Assembly (NCBI GenBank): GCA_900169975.1
Contig: LT827124.1
Span: forward strand, 186,001 to 250,000
Reading direction: 5' to 3'
DNA length: 64,000 bases
Source of the DNA: Pseudoflavonifractor sp. Marseille-P3106
GTDB taxonomy: Bacteria > Bacillota > Clostridia > Oscillospirales > Oscillospiraceae
Part shown: positions 33,772 through 41,377 of the stretch, piece after piece
How positions within the stretch are numbered: the first letter of the stretch is position 1
Layout: each line of letters begins with the position of its first letter
Notes under the pieces: model-generated
What the model saw: the letters and a program-made list of their open reading frames with translations, nothing else
The model's database searches: none
Told to the model about the DNA's origin: nothing
Program-made: the position numbers and the translations under genes

Positions 33772-35370
33772 ATGCGTACTTATTTTCGCTCTTTAAGCGA
33801 TGTGCTGGGCTCTCCCCTGGCACAGACCGCGCAGACATTCTCCCCCCGGCACGCCGGCGGACATCGGGTGCTGAAATCAACCAAACTGGAGGACGCGGCA
33901 TACCGGGACCTGCGCCGGGGTGATAACGAGCTGGATGCGCTGGAAAAAGCCTGCGGCGAAAAGCTGTCCACCTTTCCCGCTCTGAGCAGGGACATCTATC
34001 AGAGCTTTTATTCCCTGAATGTGCGGCGGCAGCCAGAAGATGCCATTTCCGAGCAGGCCCGCCGCTTCAATGCACCGATCCTAAATGAGGTGATGGACGG
34101 CGAGGACTATCCCGCCATCAAAGCCGCCTGTGAGGGGCGGCAGCTCCCCGCCTATGAGGCCGCTTCGGAATTTATCAGTCAGGTGGCTGGAAACCTGGAT
34201 GAGCTGCTGGAAAAAGCCAGTGGAAAAAAAGGGGCGCTGAATACCCTGGAGCGCCTGGAACAAAAAAGGGACAGGAGCATGGAGGAGCTTCAAAAACTGA
34301 TGAAGCAAATCGCACAGGCCGGCCCTGAGCAGCTTCCCGAACTGGAGAAGCAGGCCGTCAAGGCTGCCAATCAGGCCCAGAGCCAGGTCAACCAGACGGA
34401 AGCCGTGGGCCATATGGTCCGCGACCAGATGCTCCAAAATAAAGAGGCCGTCTCCGGCTGTTTTGCACAGGCGGTACGGGCGGCGGCACAGAAAGCCGAA
34501 AGCGTTTCGTCGGCGCTTCTGGCCTGGGGCTACGGCCCTGACAGCAATGATCCGGAGCGGAGAGCGGCGGACCTGGAGTTGGCCGCCCGCGTCGGCAAGA
34601 GTCCCACGCTCATGGAGGTGGCCCGCTATCTGGGGCGCCTGAAGGAGCTGATGGACGGCAAGCGCAAAAACGGCTATGCCTATGGCCGCGGCGAGAAGTA
34701 CAGCCTGGAGCTGGGCGGCGACATCAACAGGGCCATTGCCTCGGAGTTCGCCATGCTTGCCGCGCCGGAGACGCTGCCGCTTTTCCTGCGCAAGCTCCAG
34801 CGAAAGGCACTCAAGCAGTACCAGCGCCGGGAGCCCATCTGCAAGGGAAGCGGCGACATCATCTGTATGCTGGACGAGTCCAGTTCTGCGTAGAGCCAAG
34901 CACCCTGGTGTAAGGCGGTGGCCCTGGCCCTGCTGGACATTGCCATGCGGGACCAGCGCCGGTTTGCCGTGATCCATTTTGCCGGGGTTGGAGATGTTCA
35001 GACTGATCTCTTCCTGCCGGGGCAGTACGACCGTGAGGATGTTCTGCGCTGTGCCGAGACCTTCCTAAACGGAAACACCGACTACGAGACGCCGCTGCGG
35101 GAGGCCCTGCGCCTCATGGAGCAGGAGGGCTTTGAAAATGCCGACATGGTGTTCGTCACGGACGGTGAATGTGTTTTGCCGGACAGTTTCCTGGAAAAGC
35201 TGAAGGCGGAACAGTCCGCCAGAGGCTTCCAGATCACCGGCATCCTGCTGGATCAGGAGGACGCCGGGTTTGAGTTCAGCCTCCGGGAGTTCTGCACCAA
35301 TGTCTACCGCACCAGCCAGCTCTCCCGCGATCAAATCGCGGAGCAGCTGGTGGTGAGCCGGGTGGCATAG
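33772..35370 (+). pseudogene. VWA-domain partner of MoxR, interrupted by in-frame amber codon
   Basis: Bases 33772-34893 encode a helical N-part (373 residues) ending in the MIDAS start, CMLDESSSA, followed by TAG. The same frame goes on without a break (SQAPWCKAVALALLDIAMRD) and continues the VWA domain to 35370. The full protein would be 532 residues. The amber codon falls inside the metal-ion site loop (DxSxS), so the product ending there would lack the domain. A single GAG-to-TAG change would explain it. Other genes of the element end with TAG normally, so recoding is unlikely. It was probably the MoxR partner (27393). Confidence 0.8.
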
Positions 35371-35399
35371 CGGCGAGAAAACATCTTATTACACAGAGA

Positions 35400-35434
35400 A
35401 CACGGACGGAGAGTTGCGAACTATCCGTCCGTGT
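35400..35434. terminator. Hairpin after VWA gene
   Basis: The arms ACACGGACGGA and TCCGTCCGTGT surround a 13-nt loop. No T run follows, so it may be an RNA processing or weak termination site; a second, looser pairing (GGCGAGA near 35372 with TCTCGCC near 35455) brackets it. Confidence 0.5.
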
Positions 35435-35496
35435 CACTCTGCCGCCAAAGGCGTCTCGCCGCGAATCTCCAGACTTGCCTCATTCACCATCTCGAC

Positions 35497-35525
35497 TTGA
35501 TTTATCTCTAAAATCTGATTATACT
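35497..35525 (+). promoter_or_regulatory. Promoter of ATPase/nuclease pair
   Basis: TTGATT (35497-35502) and TATACT (35520-35525) are 17 nt apart, in an AT-rich stretch unlike the GC-rich element around it. Confidence 0.65.
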
Positions 35526-35573
35526 AACAACAAATACAGAACTTAAAATCGCTTTGGAAAAGGAGTGTGCCGC

Positions 35574-36890
35574 ATGGATCACAAGCTCCGGTTATATCAT
35601 GTTGGTCCTATTCAAGAATGTGATTTGGACCTGAACGACTTCACCGTTTTGACTGGCCCGCAGTCCAGCGGAAAAAGCACCGTTGCAAAAGCCGTCTATT
35701 TTTTCAGGACGGTCAAACAGGATATTTTGAATATTATCATGCAGGGAGGCCCGCAAGCAGTATCGGACCGGGATGACGCTTCCTGGTCCATGGTCTTGGA
35801 ACAGCGCCTGAAGAACAAATTCCTGCAGCTTTTTGGGACCTCCTGGGTCATGCCGCTGGATATGAAGATGGAATACACCTATAAAAAGAATGTCTCTATC
35901 CGGGTATCCCTGACTGAAAATTATGATGATCCCCTGAAAAACTATATCGAAATTGAATTTAGCGGCTCTGTGAAAGAGTATTTCACAGAGCTGGGCTGGC
36001 GGAATTTTTCCAATATCTCTCCCGGCCAGAGGGACTATGCCGAGAAACAGCTCAGCCAGTTGTTTAATGATCCGTATGAAACCGTCTTTATTCCGGCCGG
36101 GCGCAATTTGATTACACTGCTGAGCGCGCAGCTCAACTATATTTTTACTTCGCTGGAGGAGTCCCAACTCCGTAATATCGACTATATCACCAAGCGATAC
36201 ACGGAATTGATCCTAAAGCTCAAGCCGACCTTCGGCTACGGGATGGATGGCGTTATCCGGGAAATTGAGGCTGACCCGATTCGGCTGAAAAAGTACAAGG
36301 AGATCAGGCCCGCGGTCAACCTCTTGAGAACAGCCGCGGAGCAGGTGTTGAACGGCAGCTACCGATATACGGAAAATGAGGAGCGTCTATATCTTTCAGA
36401 CGGCAAATATGTGAAAATCAACCTGGCTTCCTCCGGCCAGCAGGAAGTTGTGTGGCTTTTTAACCTTCTGTTCTATTATCTGATTGAGCAGAGAAAGGTG
36501 TTCCTGATCGTGGAAGAGCCGGAGTCCCACCTTTATCCGGCCTCCCAGCAGACAATCTCCCATGTGCTCGCTTTGATGCTTACCAGCGGGAACACAGGCA
36601 TCGTGACCACACACAGCCCCTATGTGCTCAGCACACTGAACTATCTGATGCTCGCCGGCCAGGTTCCTGTTCAGCGTCAAGAAGAGGTCAAGCCGCGTCT
36701 CAACAAGAGGTTTTGGCTTGATGCGGAAAGATCAAACGCCTATTATATTCATGACGGCAAGCTGGAAACGGCTGTGAACGAGGATGATGGGCTGAAGCTG
36801 ATCAAGAATGAACTGATTGACGGCGCCTCCACTGAGATCAATGCGTTAAGCGATTTCCTTCTCGGATTTTTGTTTTCTGAGGAGGGATAG
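35574..36890 (+). CDS. AAA ATPase of OLD/AAA_15 type (candidate defence ATPase)
   Basis: A 438-residue ATPase with Walker A GPQSSGKST (28-36), a FIPAGRN motif near residues 176-182 typical of this group, Walker B VFLIVEEPESH (near 305) and the TTHSPYVLSTLN sensor (near 344). It has no separate nuclease domain, unlike OLD proteins with TOPRIM. ATG 35574 lies behind AAGGAG. The following gene starts 2 nt after its stop and encodes a small PD-(D/E)xK-like protein, so the two probably make a defence pair in which the ATPase senses invading DNA. Confidence 0.8.
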   Translation: MDHKLRLYHVGPIQECDLDLNDFTVLTGPQSSGKSTVAKAVYFFRTVKQDILNIIMQGGPQAVSDRDDASWSMVLEQRLKNKFLQLFGTSWVMPLDMKMEYTYKKNVSIRVSLTENYDDPLKNYIEIEFSGSVKEYFTELGWRNFSNISPGQRDYAEKQLSQLFNDPYETVFIPAGRNLITLLSAQLNYIFTSLEESQLRNIDYITKRYTELILKLKPTFGYGMDGVIREIEADPIRLKKYKEIRPAVNLLRTAAEQVLNGSYRYTENEERLYLSDGKYVKINLASSGQQEVVWLFNLLFYYLIEQRKVFLIVEEPESHLYPASQQTISHVLALMLTSGNTGIVTTHSPYVLSTLNYLMLAGQVPVQRQEEVKPRLNKRFWLDAERSNAYYIHDGKLETAVNEDDGLKLIKNELIDGASTEINALSDFLLGFLFSEEG

Positions 36891-36892
36891 GT

Positions 36893-37321
36893 ATGTGCTG
36901 CAACATCAATGATTTTACGCCGCATCGGGCGGGACAGCACTCCGTATTTACTTCGGCGGAAAATCGCTGTACCCATGTCGGCAAGAACAAAAATAGGCAC
37001 ATGATCCGGCAGTTCAAGGTGGATGGAGAGGTGGTCGCAGCGGAGGATATGTCTCCGCGCTGTGATTATCTCCTTTTGAACGATGATGCAAAGACTTCCT
37101 ACTACATCGAATTGAAGGGCTCCGATCTGGTCAAGGCCATTGAGCAGATTGAGACTACCGTCGCCATGATTGCCCCCTCCATTCCGGAATATGCAGTCCT
37201 GCGCCGTATCGTTTTCAGAACGGGTACCCATGGAATACAAACCAGGCCCGTACTCTCCTGGAAAAGGAAGCATGGAAATACCGTCGTCATCAAAGAGCGG
37301 CTTTTAGAGGAAACGATCTGA
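36893..37321 (+). CDS. Small PD-(D/E)xK nuclease-like protein
   Basis: A 142-residue protein. The candidate catalytic triad is D58 (CDYLLL), E73 and K75 in YYIELKG, the beta-hairpin pattern of restriction-type nucleases, with Q85 nearby. The length is small but enough for one nuclease domain. Its gene begins 2 nt after the ATPase stop, with GGAGG in the end of that gene. I do not know a described defence system with exactly this pair; similar ATPase/effector pairs are PARIS and Septu. Confidence 0.65.
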   Translation: MCCNINDFTPHRAGQHSVFTSAENRCTHVGKNKNRHMIRQFKVDGEVVAAEDMSPRCDYLLLNDDAKTSYYIELKGSDLVKAIEQIETTVAMIAPSIPEYAVLRRIVFRTGTHGIQTRPVLSWKRKHGNTVVIKERLLEETI

Positions 37322-37437
37322 TTCATCTTGCGAAGGATCGGCGCACCGGGGAGTTCAAATTGCCGCCCGGTGCCGGTCCTGCTGTTTTCTCAAAAATAAA
37401 AAGCCCCTTGGAGGCGCATCGCATACTCAACGGCAAG

Positions 37438-37465
37438 TTGCAAGTTCCTTTTTTCTTACTATAAT
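37438..37465 (+). promoter_or_regulatory. Promoter of HipA-like gene
   Basis: TTGCAA (37438-37443) and TATAAT (37460-37465) are 16 nt apart, 24 nt before the ATG. The gap from 37322 also holds a CACCGGG/CCCGGTG hairpin (near 37345-37374) that may end the nuclease transcript. Confidence 0.65.
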
Positions 37466-37489
37466 CAAGCAGAAAGAGGTGAAACCAAA

Positions 37490-38716
37490 ATGGCAGACAG
37501 TCGCTATGTTCTTATGCACAAAAATACACCTGTGGCCGACCTCCAATTGGATACGGACACCGGTGTGATCCGGTCTGTCGGCCATGTTTATAACGCGCTC
37601 CATGTTCCGGTAGGTATCCCTGTGAAAAAGGGAGTCATTGACAGGAGCGCCCTCAATACATGGTGGACCGGCCGGGCCATTCCAGCCAGCCGTGACCGCA
37701 TCCGGGATGCCCTGCGAGAGTTGGAGTTGGCCTCCACACAACTGCTCCTGGACAAATGCCTGGGGCTAAGCCTGTCCGACCAATATTGGATCTGCCCGAC
37801 ATCCAGCGGCGTGCGCTGGGAGGAGGTAAACTTCTTTCAAAACGCCTTTTCCGATGATGTGGGCAATATCCTGCTCGGCCGCGGCTCATCCAGCGGCCGG
37901 GTAAGCCTGATGTCCCCGGACAACACCTCGGACGGTTGGCTGAAGAAAAAGTGGGCCATTCTGGATGAGCGCCGGTGCCTGATGAAGGGCGGAAGCGGCG
38001 CCACCCAGCAGGAGCCCTACAATGAGGTGCTGGCCAGTTCCGTGATGGAGCGTCTGGGTATCCCCCATGTGACCTATACGCTGACGGTCCAGGAGGACTA
38101 CCCGTACAGCGTATGTGAGGACTTTATCACCCCGGAAACCGAGTTGATCCCAGCGTGGTATATCATGCAGACGGTAAAGCGGCCCAATCATGTCTCGGTC
38201 TATCAGCATTATATGGACTGCTGTGAAGCCCTTGGTATTCCCGGCGTCCGGGAGGCCGTGGACCGGATGATCGTACTGGACTACCTGATCGTCAACGAGG
38301 ACCGGCACCAAAATAACTTCGGCGTGGTACGCAACGCTGAGACGCTGGAGTATTTGGGCGCCGCCCCGATCTACGACAGCGGCACATCCCTGTGGTTTGA
38401 CAAGCCCACCGGCATGGTGGGAAGCGGGCGGGTCACCTGCAAGCCGTTCAAGGACCGCCATGAGGAGCAGATCAAGCTGGTATCTTCCTTTGACTGGCTG
38501 GACCTGTCCAGGCTGGACAGTATCGAGGAGGAATGGATGGAGCTGACCAAGGGCTCCCTGTTCCTGGATGAAGCCCGCCGCATTGCTGTGGCCCGTGCCC
38601 TGCGTTGGCGCATTGAAACGCTCAAGGAGATCTCCCGCTGCGGCGTCTATGCCGTTCCGGGAACAGGCCATGATGTGACGGAGGATATTCGTTACAGCGG
38701 CCAAAGCGAACAATAA
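37490..38716 (+). CDS. HipA/CtkA-like Ser/Thr kinase
   Basis: A 408-residue kinase of the HipA family. The ATP-binding Lys is K166 (CLMKGGSG), the catalytic loop is VNEDRHQNNFG (268-278, D271 and N276), and the metal-binding Asp is D296 (IYDSG). The N-terminal 150 residues do not resemble the short HipA N-domain. No small HipB/Xre antitoxin gene is next to it; the XRE gene at 57893 is far away. It has its own promoter. It may be a toxin, a signalling kinase or an orphan defence gene. Confidence 0.82.
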   Translation: MADSRYVLMHKNTPVADLQLDTDTGVIRSVGHVYNALHVPVGIPVKKGVIDRSALNTWWTGRAIPASRDRIRDALRELELASTQLLLDKCLGLSLSDQYWICPTSSGVRWEEVNFFQNAFSDDVGNILLGRGSSSGRVSLMSPDNTSDGWLKKKWAILDERRCLMKGGSGATQQEPYNEVLASSVMERLGIPHVTYTLTVQEDYPYSVCEDFITPETELIPAWYIMQTVKRPNHVSVYQHYMDCCEALGIPGVREAVDRMIVLDYLIVNEDRHQNNFGVVRNAETLEYLGAAPIYDSGTSLWFDKPTGMVGSGRVTCKPFKDRHEEQIKLVSSFDWLDLSRLDSIEEEWMELTKGSLFLDEARRIAVARALRWRIETLKEISRCGVYAVPGTGHDVTEDIRYSGQSEQ

Positions 38717-38732
38717 TATCGGATCAAAGAAC

Positions 38733-38763
38733 ACAGGCCGGCAGCTTTGCGCTGTCGGCCTGT
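38733..38763. terminator. Hairpin between convergent genes
   Basis: ACAGGCCGGCAGC pairs with GCTGTCGGCCTGT with one mismatch. It lies between the ends of the HipA-like gene (38716) and the leftward gene ending at 38796; no long T run follows. Confidence 0.45.
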
Positions 38764-38795
38764 AAAACACAGTATGGGTTATTTACAAAAATCAT

Positions 38796-39218
38796 TTAGC
38801 CTGGTCCCATACATGGGAGTGATGAGGCAGCGTCCGCATATTCTGGGAAACGGAGCCGCACCGCCTCAAAGAAGCAGGACTGAAACCCACAGCAGAATAT
38901 CTCATCCGGCAGGAATGCCGCAGAGACCCGTTCATCCTCCGGTTGCTCCTGCCCATAGCCGTTCCACAGGTTAAATGCCAGCCTGGTGATTCTTTTGCTC
39001 GTACCAGTCTGCCAGCCGTCAGCCAGCGCCTCCGGGCAGATACACCACTCCCGCCAGTCAAATAAACGATGGAAGTGGCTCCTGGTATCTGGGCACAGCC
39101 CGCACAGATAGAGGAAAGAACGAAAATAGTTGTCTGGAGTACGCCCGGATGCTGCGGCCCGCTCCAATTTCTCACGGAAAAACGCTTCGTGCGCATCGTC
39201 ATAAAAATGTACCGTCAT
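38796..39218 (-). CDS. DUF6075-like hypothetical protein
   Basis: A 140-residue protein. The pattern FYDDAHEAFFREKLERA..NYFRSFLYLCGLCPDTRSHFHRLFDW..WQTGTSKRITRLAFNLWNG matches the DUF6075 family common on mobile elements of Clostridia. ATG 39218 follows AAGGA, and it overlaps the stop of the upstream gene by 4 nt. Function unknown. Confidence 0.72.
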   Translation of the reverse strand: MTVHFYDDAHEAFFREKLERAAASGRTPDNYFRSFLYLCGLCPDTRSHFHRLFDWREWCICPEALADGWQTGTSKRITRLAFNLWNGYGQEQPEDERVSAAFLPDEIFCCGFQSCFFEAVRLRFPEYADAASSLPCMGPG

Positions 39219-39724
39219 GTATTCCTTCGATCTCCTTTCACCTGCCCTATGTAAGAGTAGATGGACACAAGCGCATCCAGGCCATCGTCTCTGCGCTTGA
39301 GCAGTGTCCGCGGCGCCAGATGCATTTCCCGCTGTAATTCTCCCCAAGTTTTCCCCTCAAAATAATATTTTCGGATCACTTCGGCCTGTTTTTCTTCTAA
39401 TTGTGAGACATAGAACTCCAGCTTGGAGATCTGTTGTTCAACGGTATAAAGCTCCTGGGCGATCTCCATAATGGTTTCTTGGTTGAGTCGGTCTTTCTTG
39501 TCCCGGAACTGTGTGGCGATACGCATGGTCTTATCTGAGATAAATCCCGCCGGTCGAATGCCGTCGCTCACCGGCCGTGAAAGCGCCATGCTGTCGATCA
39601 CCTCGCTGTCTGAAATCTTGGCGGGGTGTTCCTGCTCATAGCGAAGCAAGATGACTTTCTTCTTCAGCTCCGGATATTGCTTCAAGTCATCAATTACCTG
39701 TTCTCTTATTTTCGTTTGCTCCAT
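39215..39724 (-). CDS. Sigma-like / ArpU-type helix-turn-helix protein
   Basis: A 169-residue protein with a helical N-part and a C-terminal HTH (KTWGELQREMHLAPRTLLKRRDDGLDAL) like phage late-gene activators of the sigma-related group. ATG 39724 was chosen because GGGGGGAT precedes it; the longer frame starting at 39859 has an unnatural-looking prefix. It and the DUF6075-like gene are coupled by a 4-nt overlap. Confidence 0.68.
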   Translation of the reverse strand: MEQTKIREQVIDDLKQYPELKKKVILLRYEQEHPAKISDSEVIDSMALSRPVSDGIRPAGFISDKTMRIATQFRDKKDRLNQETIMEIAQELYTVEQQISKLEFYVSQLEEKQAEVIRKYYFEGKTWGELQREMHLAPRTLLKRRDDGLDALVSIYSYIGQVKGDRRNT

Positions 39725-39882
39725 GATGATCCCCCCGCCTTTCTTTCTGAAATAAAATTTTTCAGCACAAGGAGACATCATGCGAGGAATTCTTATCCAA
39801 GGCAAGAAAATTGGCACCGGAGAATAGGATAGCGGTAGACCAAGCTGTTGCCCTGCCATGGTGGAAAAGTGGAGGCGCAGAC

Positions 39883-39978
39883 CTATTCATATTCCCCCAT
39901 CTCATTCCATGCTTTGAAAGCAAATTTCGTCGCGATGTGGGTTCTTGTGCCGTTATCCACAGAATAGCGGTGCATCAT
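39883..39978 (-). CDS. Possible 31-residue peptide gene
   Basis: A short frame, MMHRYSVDNGTRTHIATKFA..., behind AAGGAAACC at good spacing. It is the only candidate gene in the 320-nt stretch 39725-40044, which otherwise shows no clear feature. Confidence is low because of length. Confidence 0.35.
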   Translation of the reverse strand: MMHRYSVDNGTRTHIATKFAFKAWNEMGEYE

Positions 39979-40044
39979 GGTTTCCTTACGCTCCCAAAGT
40001 GGACTTAAAAGAGAATTTGCGGCGGAATATGTGTTATTTCGACA

Positions 40045-40755
40045 TTATGGAGCGAAACAGTACCCGACTCCCTTGACTGTCTTGATATAATCGGTATCTT
40101 TAGGAGACAGGCCCATCTTCTTTCGTATAGAACAGATCAGGTCGTTAACGCTCTTACTGCCGTAGAGACTGCTCTCCCTCCAGACCCGTTCATAGATCAG
40201 TTCCCTGGAAAAGACGATAGAGGGATTGCTGGCCAGGAAATAGAGGAGCTTGAACTCCAGAGCTGTAAAGGAGAGCTGACTTCCGCGCATTGTGACCCTT
40301 TGGCGCAAGGGGTCCATCATCAGATCTTTATAAATGATACGGCCAGGCGGTGCGGCCTCCGTAGGGTATTCATCGGCCGACGGACGGCGAAGCAGGGCAC
40401 AGACAGCGGCAGAGCACTCCTTGGGACTGTTTTCCGCAAGGCACATATCAAACCCTCGGTTCATAAAAGCCGCCCGAACATCAGATTTACCGATTGGGAA
40501 CATAAGTAGAAGCGTATTCTTTGCGTGCCGAAGATCCAGCAGCAAACCAATCAGACGGGCAGCATCCTCGGTATCCGCGTCCAGAGCCACTACATCAAAG
40601 GTGCGGATCATCATTTGGCTGACCGCGTTTTGGATTGTCAAGGCGATGCAAGGATCAACCCCGTTTTTCCTCAATAAGGCTCGGATGCTCTCCGCCTGTG
40701 CTTGGCTTTCCTCAATTAGTAGAATACGCTTTCCTGAAATGACGCTGCTCGTAAT
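40045..40755 (-). CDS. OmpR-type response regulator with likely ATT start
   Basis: A 236-residue regulator: a receiver domain (RILLIEES, then FDVVALDAD with the phosphorylatable Asp) and a C-terminal winged helix (LSFTALEFKLLYFLASNP..., ending VKGVGYCF). The conventional start, TTG 40674, would cut away the first receiver strand. The frame stays open upstream to a TAA at 40770, with no ATG, GTG or TTG. ATT at 40755 is 5 nt after AAGGAG and restores the domain, so a rare ATT start or a small frameshift after ATG 40760 is likely. The acidic pair is EE, so it may be an atypical receiver. No kinase gene is adjacent. Confidence 0.7.
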   Translation of the reverse strand: MTSSVISGKRILLIEESQAQAESIRALLRKNGVDPCIALTIQNAVSQMMIRTFDVVALDADTEDAARLIGLLLDLRHAKNTLLLMFPIGKSDVRAAFMNRGFDMCLAENSPKECSAAVCALLRRPSADEYPTEAAPPGRIIYKDLMMDPLRQRVTMRGSQLSFTALEFKLLYFLASNPSIVFSRELIYERVWRESSLYGSKSVNDLICSIRKKMGLSPKDTDYIKTVKGVGYCFAP

Positions 40756-40890
40756 TTCATCTCCTTTTTATGGAAAATGGATGTATTATACTCTCCTGAA
40801 TTATGTTTAATTTCTGATAAATTTCTGTACTTGCGTCACGAGCAAAATGCCGGGAATAATGCCGGAGCACGGTTGAACAGCTTCAATTAA

Positions 40891-40927
40891 GGAACACCCC
40901 CTGCCAAAGCAGGGGGTGTTCCTTTCC
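40891..40927. terminator. Terminator after cassette A
   Basis: A 14-nt-arm hairpin (GGAACACCCCCTGC / GCAGGGGGTGTTCC, 40891-40922) is followed by TTTCC. It separates the DtxR gene from the response regulator, both leftward, so the latter has its own promoter within 40756-40890. Confidence 0.82.
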
Positions 40928-40972
40928 AGCTTCTTTTAAGTGTGCTTATTCAGGAGCCGAAAGAATGAGGCG

Positions 40973-41377
40973 TTACGCCTGCCTCATACCTTTAGCCGCC
41001 TCTTTCAGCCGCTCAAAAGACTCCGCGCTGATGATGTGCTCAATCCTGCAGGCGTCGGCTTCCGCCACCTTGGGGTCAACCCCTGCGGCAATCAGCTTCT
41101 CTGTAAAAAAACAATGGCGCTCGTAGATGCTCTCCGCGACCTCCCGGCCCACATCCGTCAGGCATAGGGAGAAATCCTCATCCATGGTGAGAAAACCGCC
41201 GTCCTTTAGCAACGCCACCGCATGGCACACGCTGGGCTTGGAAACTCCCAGGTGTCGGGCCACATCCACGGAGCGCACCGTGCCCTTTTTCATATGAAGG
41301 ATCAGGATGGCTTCCAGATAGTCCTCGCCTGAAGCGTGTAAGGATGCGGGATGCTGTCGCTTGCTGTTCTCCCTCAT
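40973..41377 (-). CDS. DtxR/MntR-family metal-dependent repressor (cassette A)
   Basis: A 134-residue regulator: a winged HTH (VRSVDVARHLGVSKPSVCHAVALL near residues 34-57), then the dimerisation and metal-binding helices with EADACRIEHIIS (near 105-116), where Cys, Glu and His ligands are expected. It lacks the SH3-like domain of DtxR, like MntR. It would bind iron or manganese and then DNA. It is the last gene of cassette A, with a 4-nt overlap. It is the main candidate for reading the GGTTAG-N6-CTAACC boxes. Confidence 0.88.
   Translation of the reverse strand: MRENSKRQHPASLHASGEDYLEAILILHMKKGTVRSVDVARHLGVSKPSVCHAVALLKDGGFLTMDEDFSLCLTDVGREVAESIYERHCFFTEKLIAAGVDPKVAEADACRIEHIISAESFERLKEAAKGMRQA

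Noticed and set aside
33772-35370. Amber recoding (pyrrolysine or phage code 15)
   Set aside because: TAG ends other genes of the element (32672, 36890), and only one gene shows an internal TAG, so a nonsense mutation is simpler.
39725-39859. Upstream extension of the sigma-like gene to 39859
   Set aside because: The added residues (many Pro and Ile, no fold) precede a much better ribosome site at 39724, so the extension is not believed.
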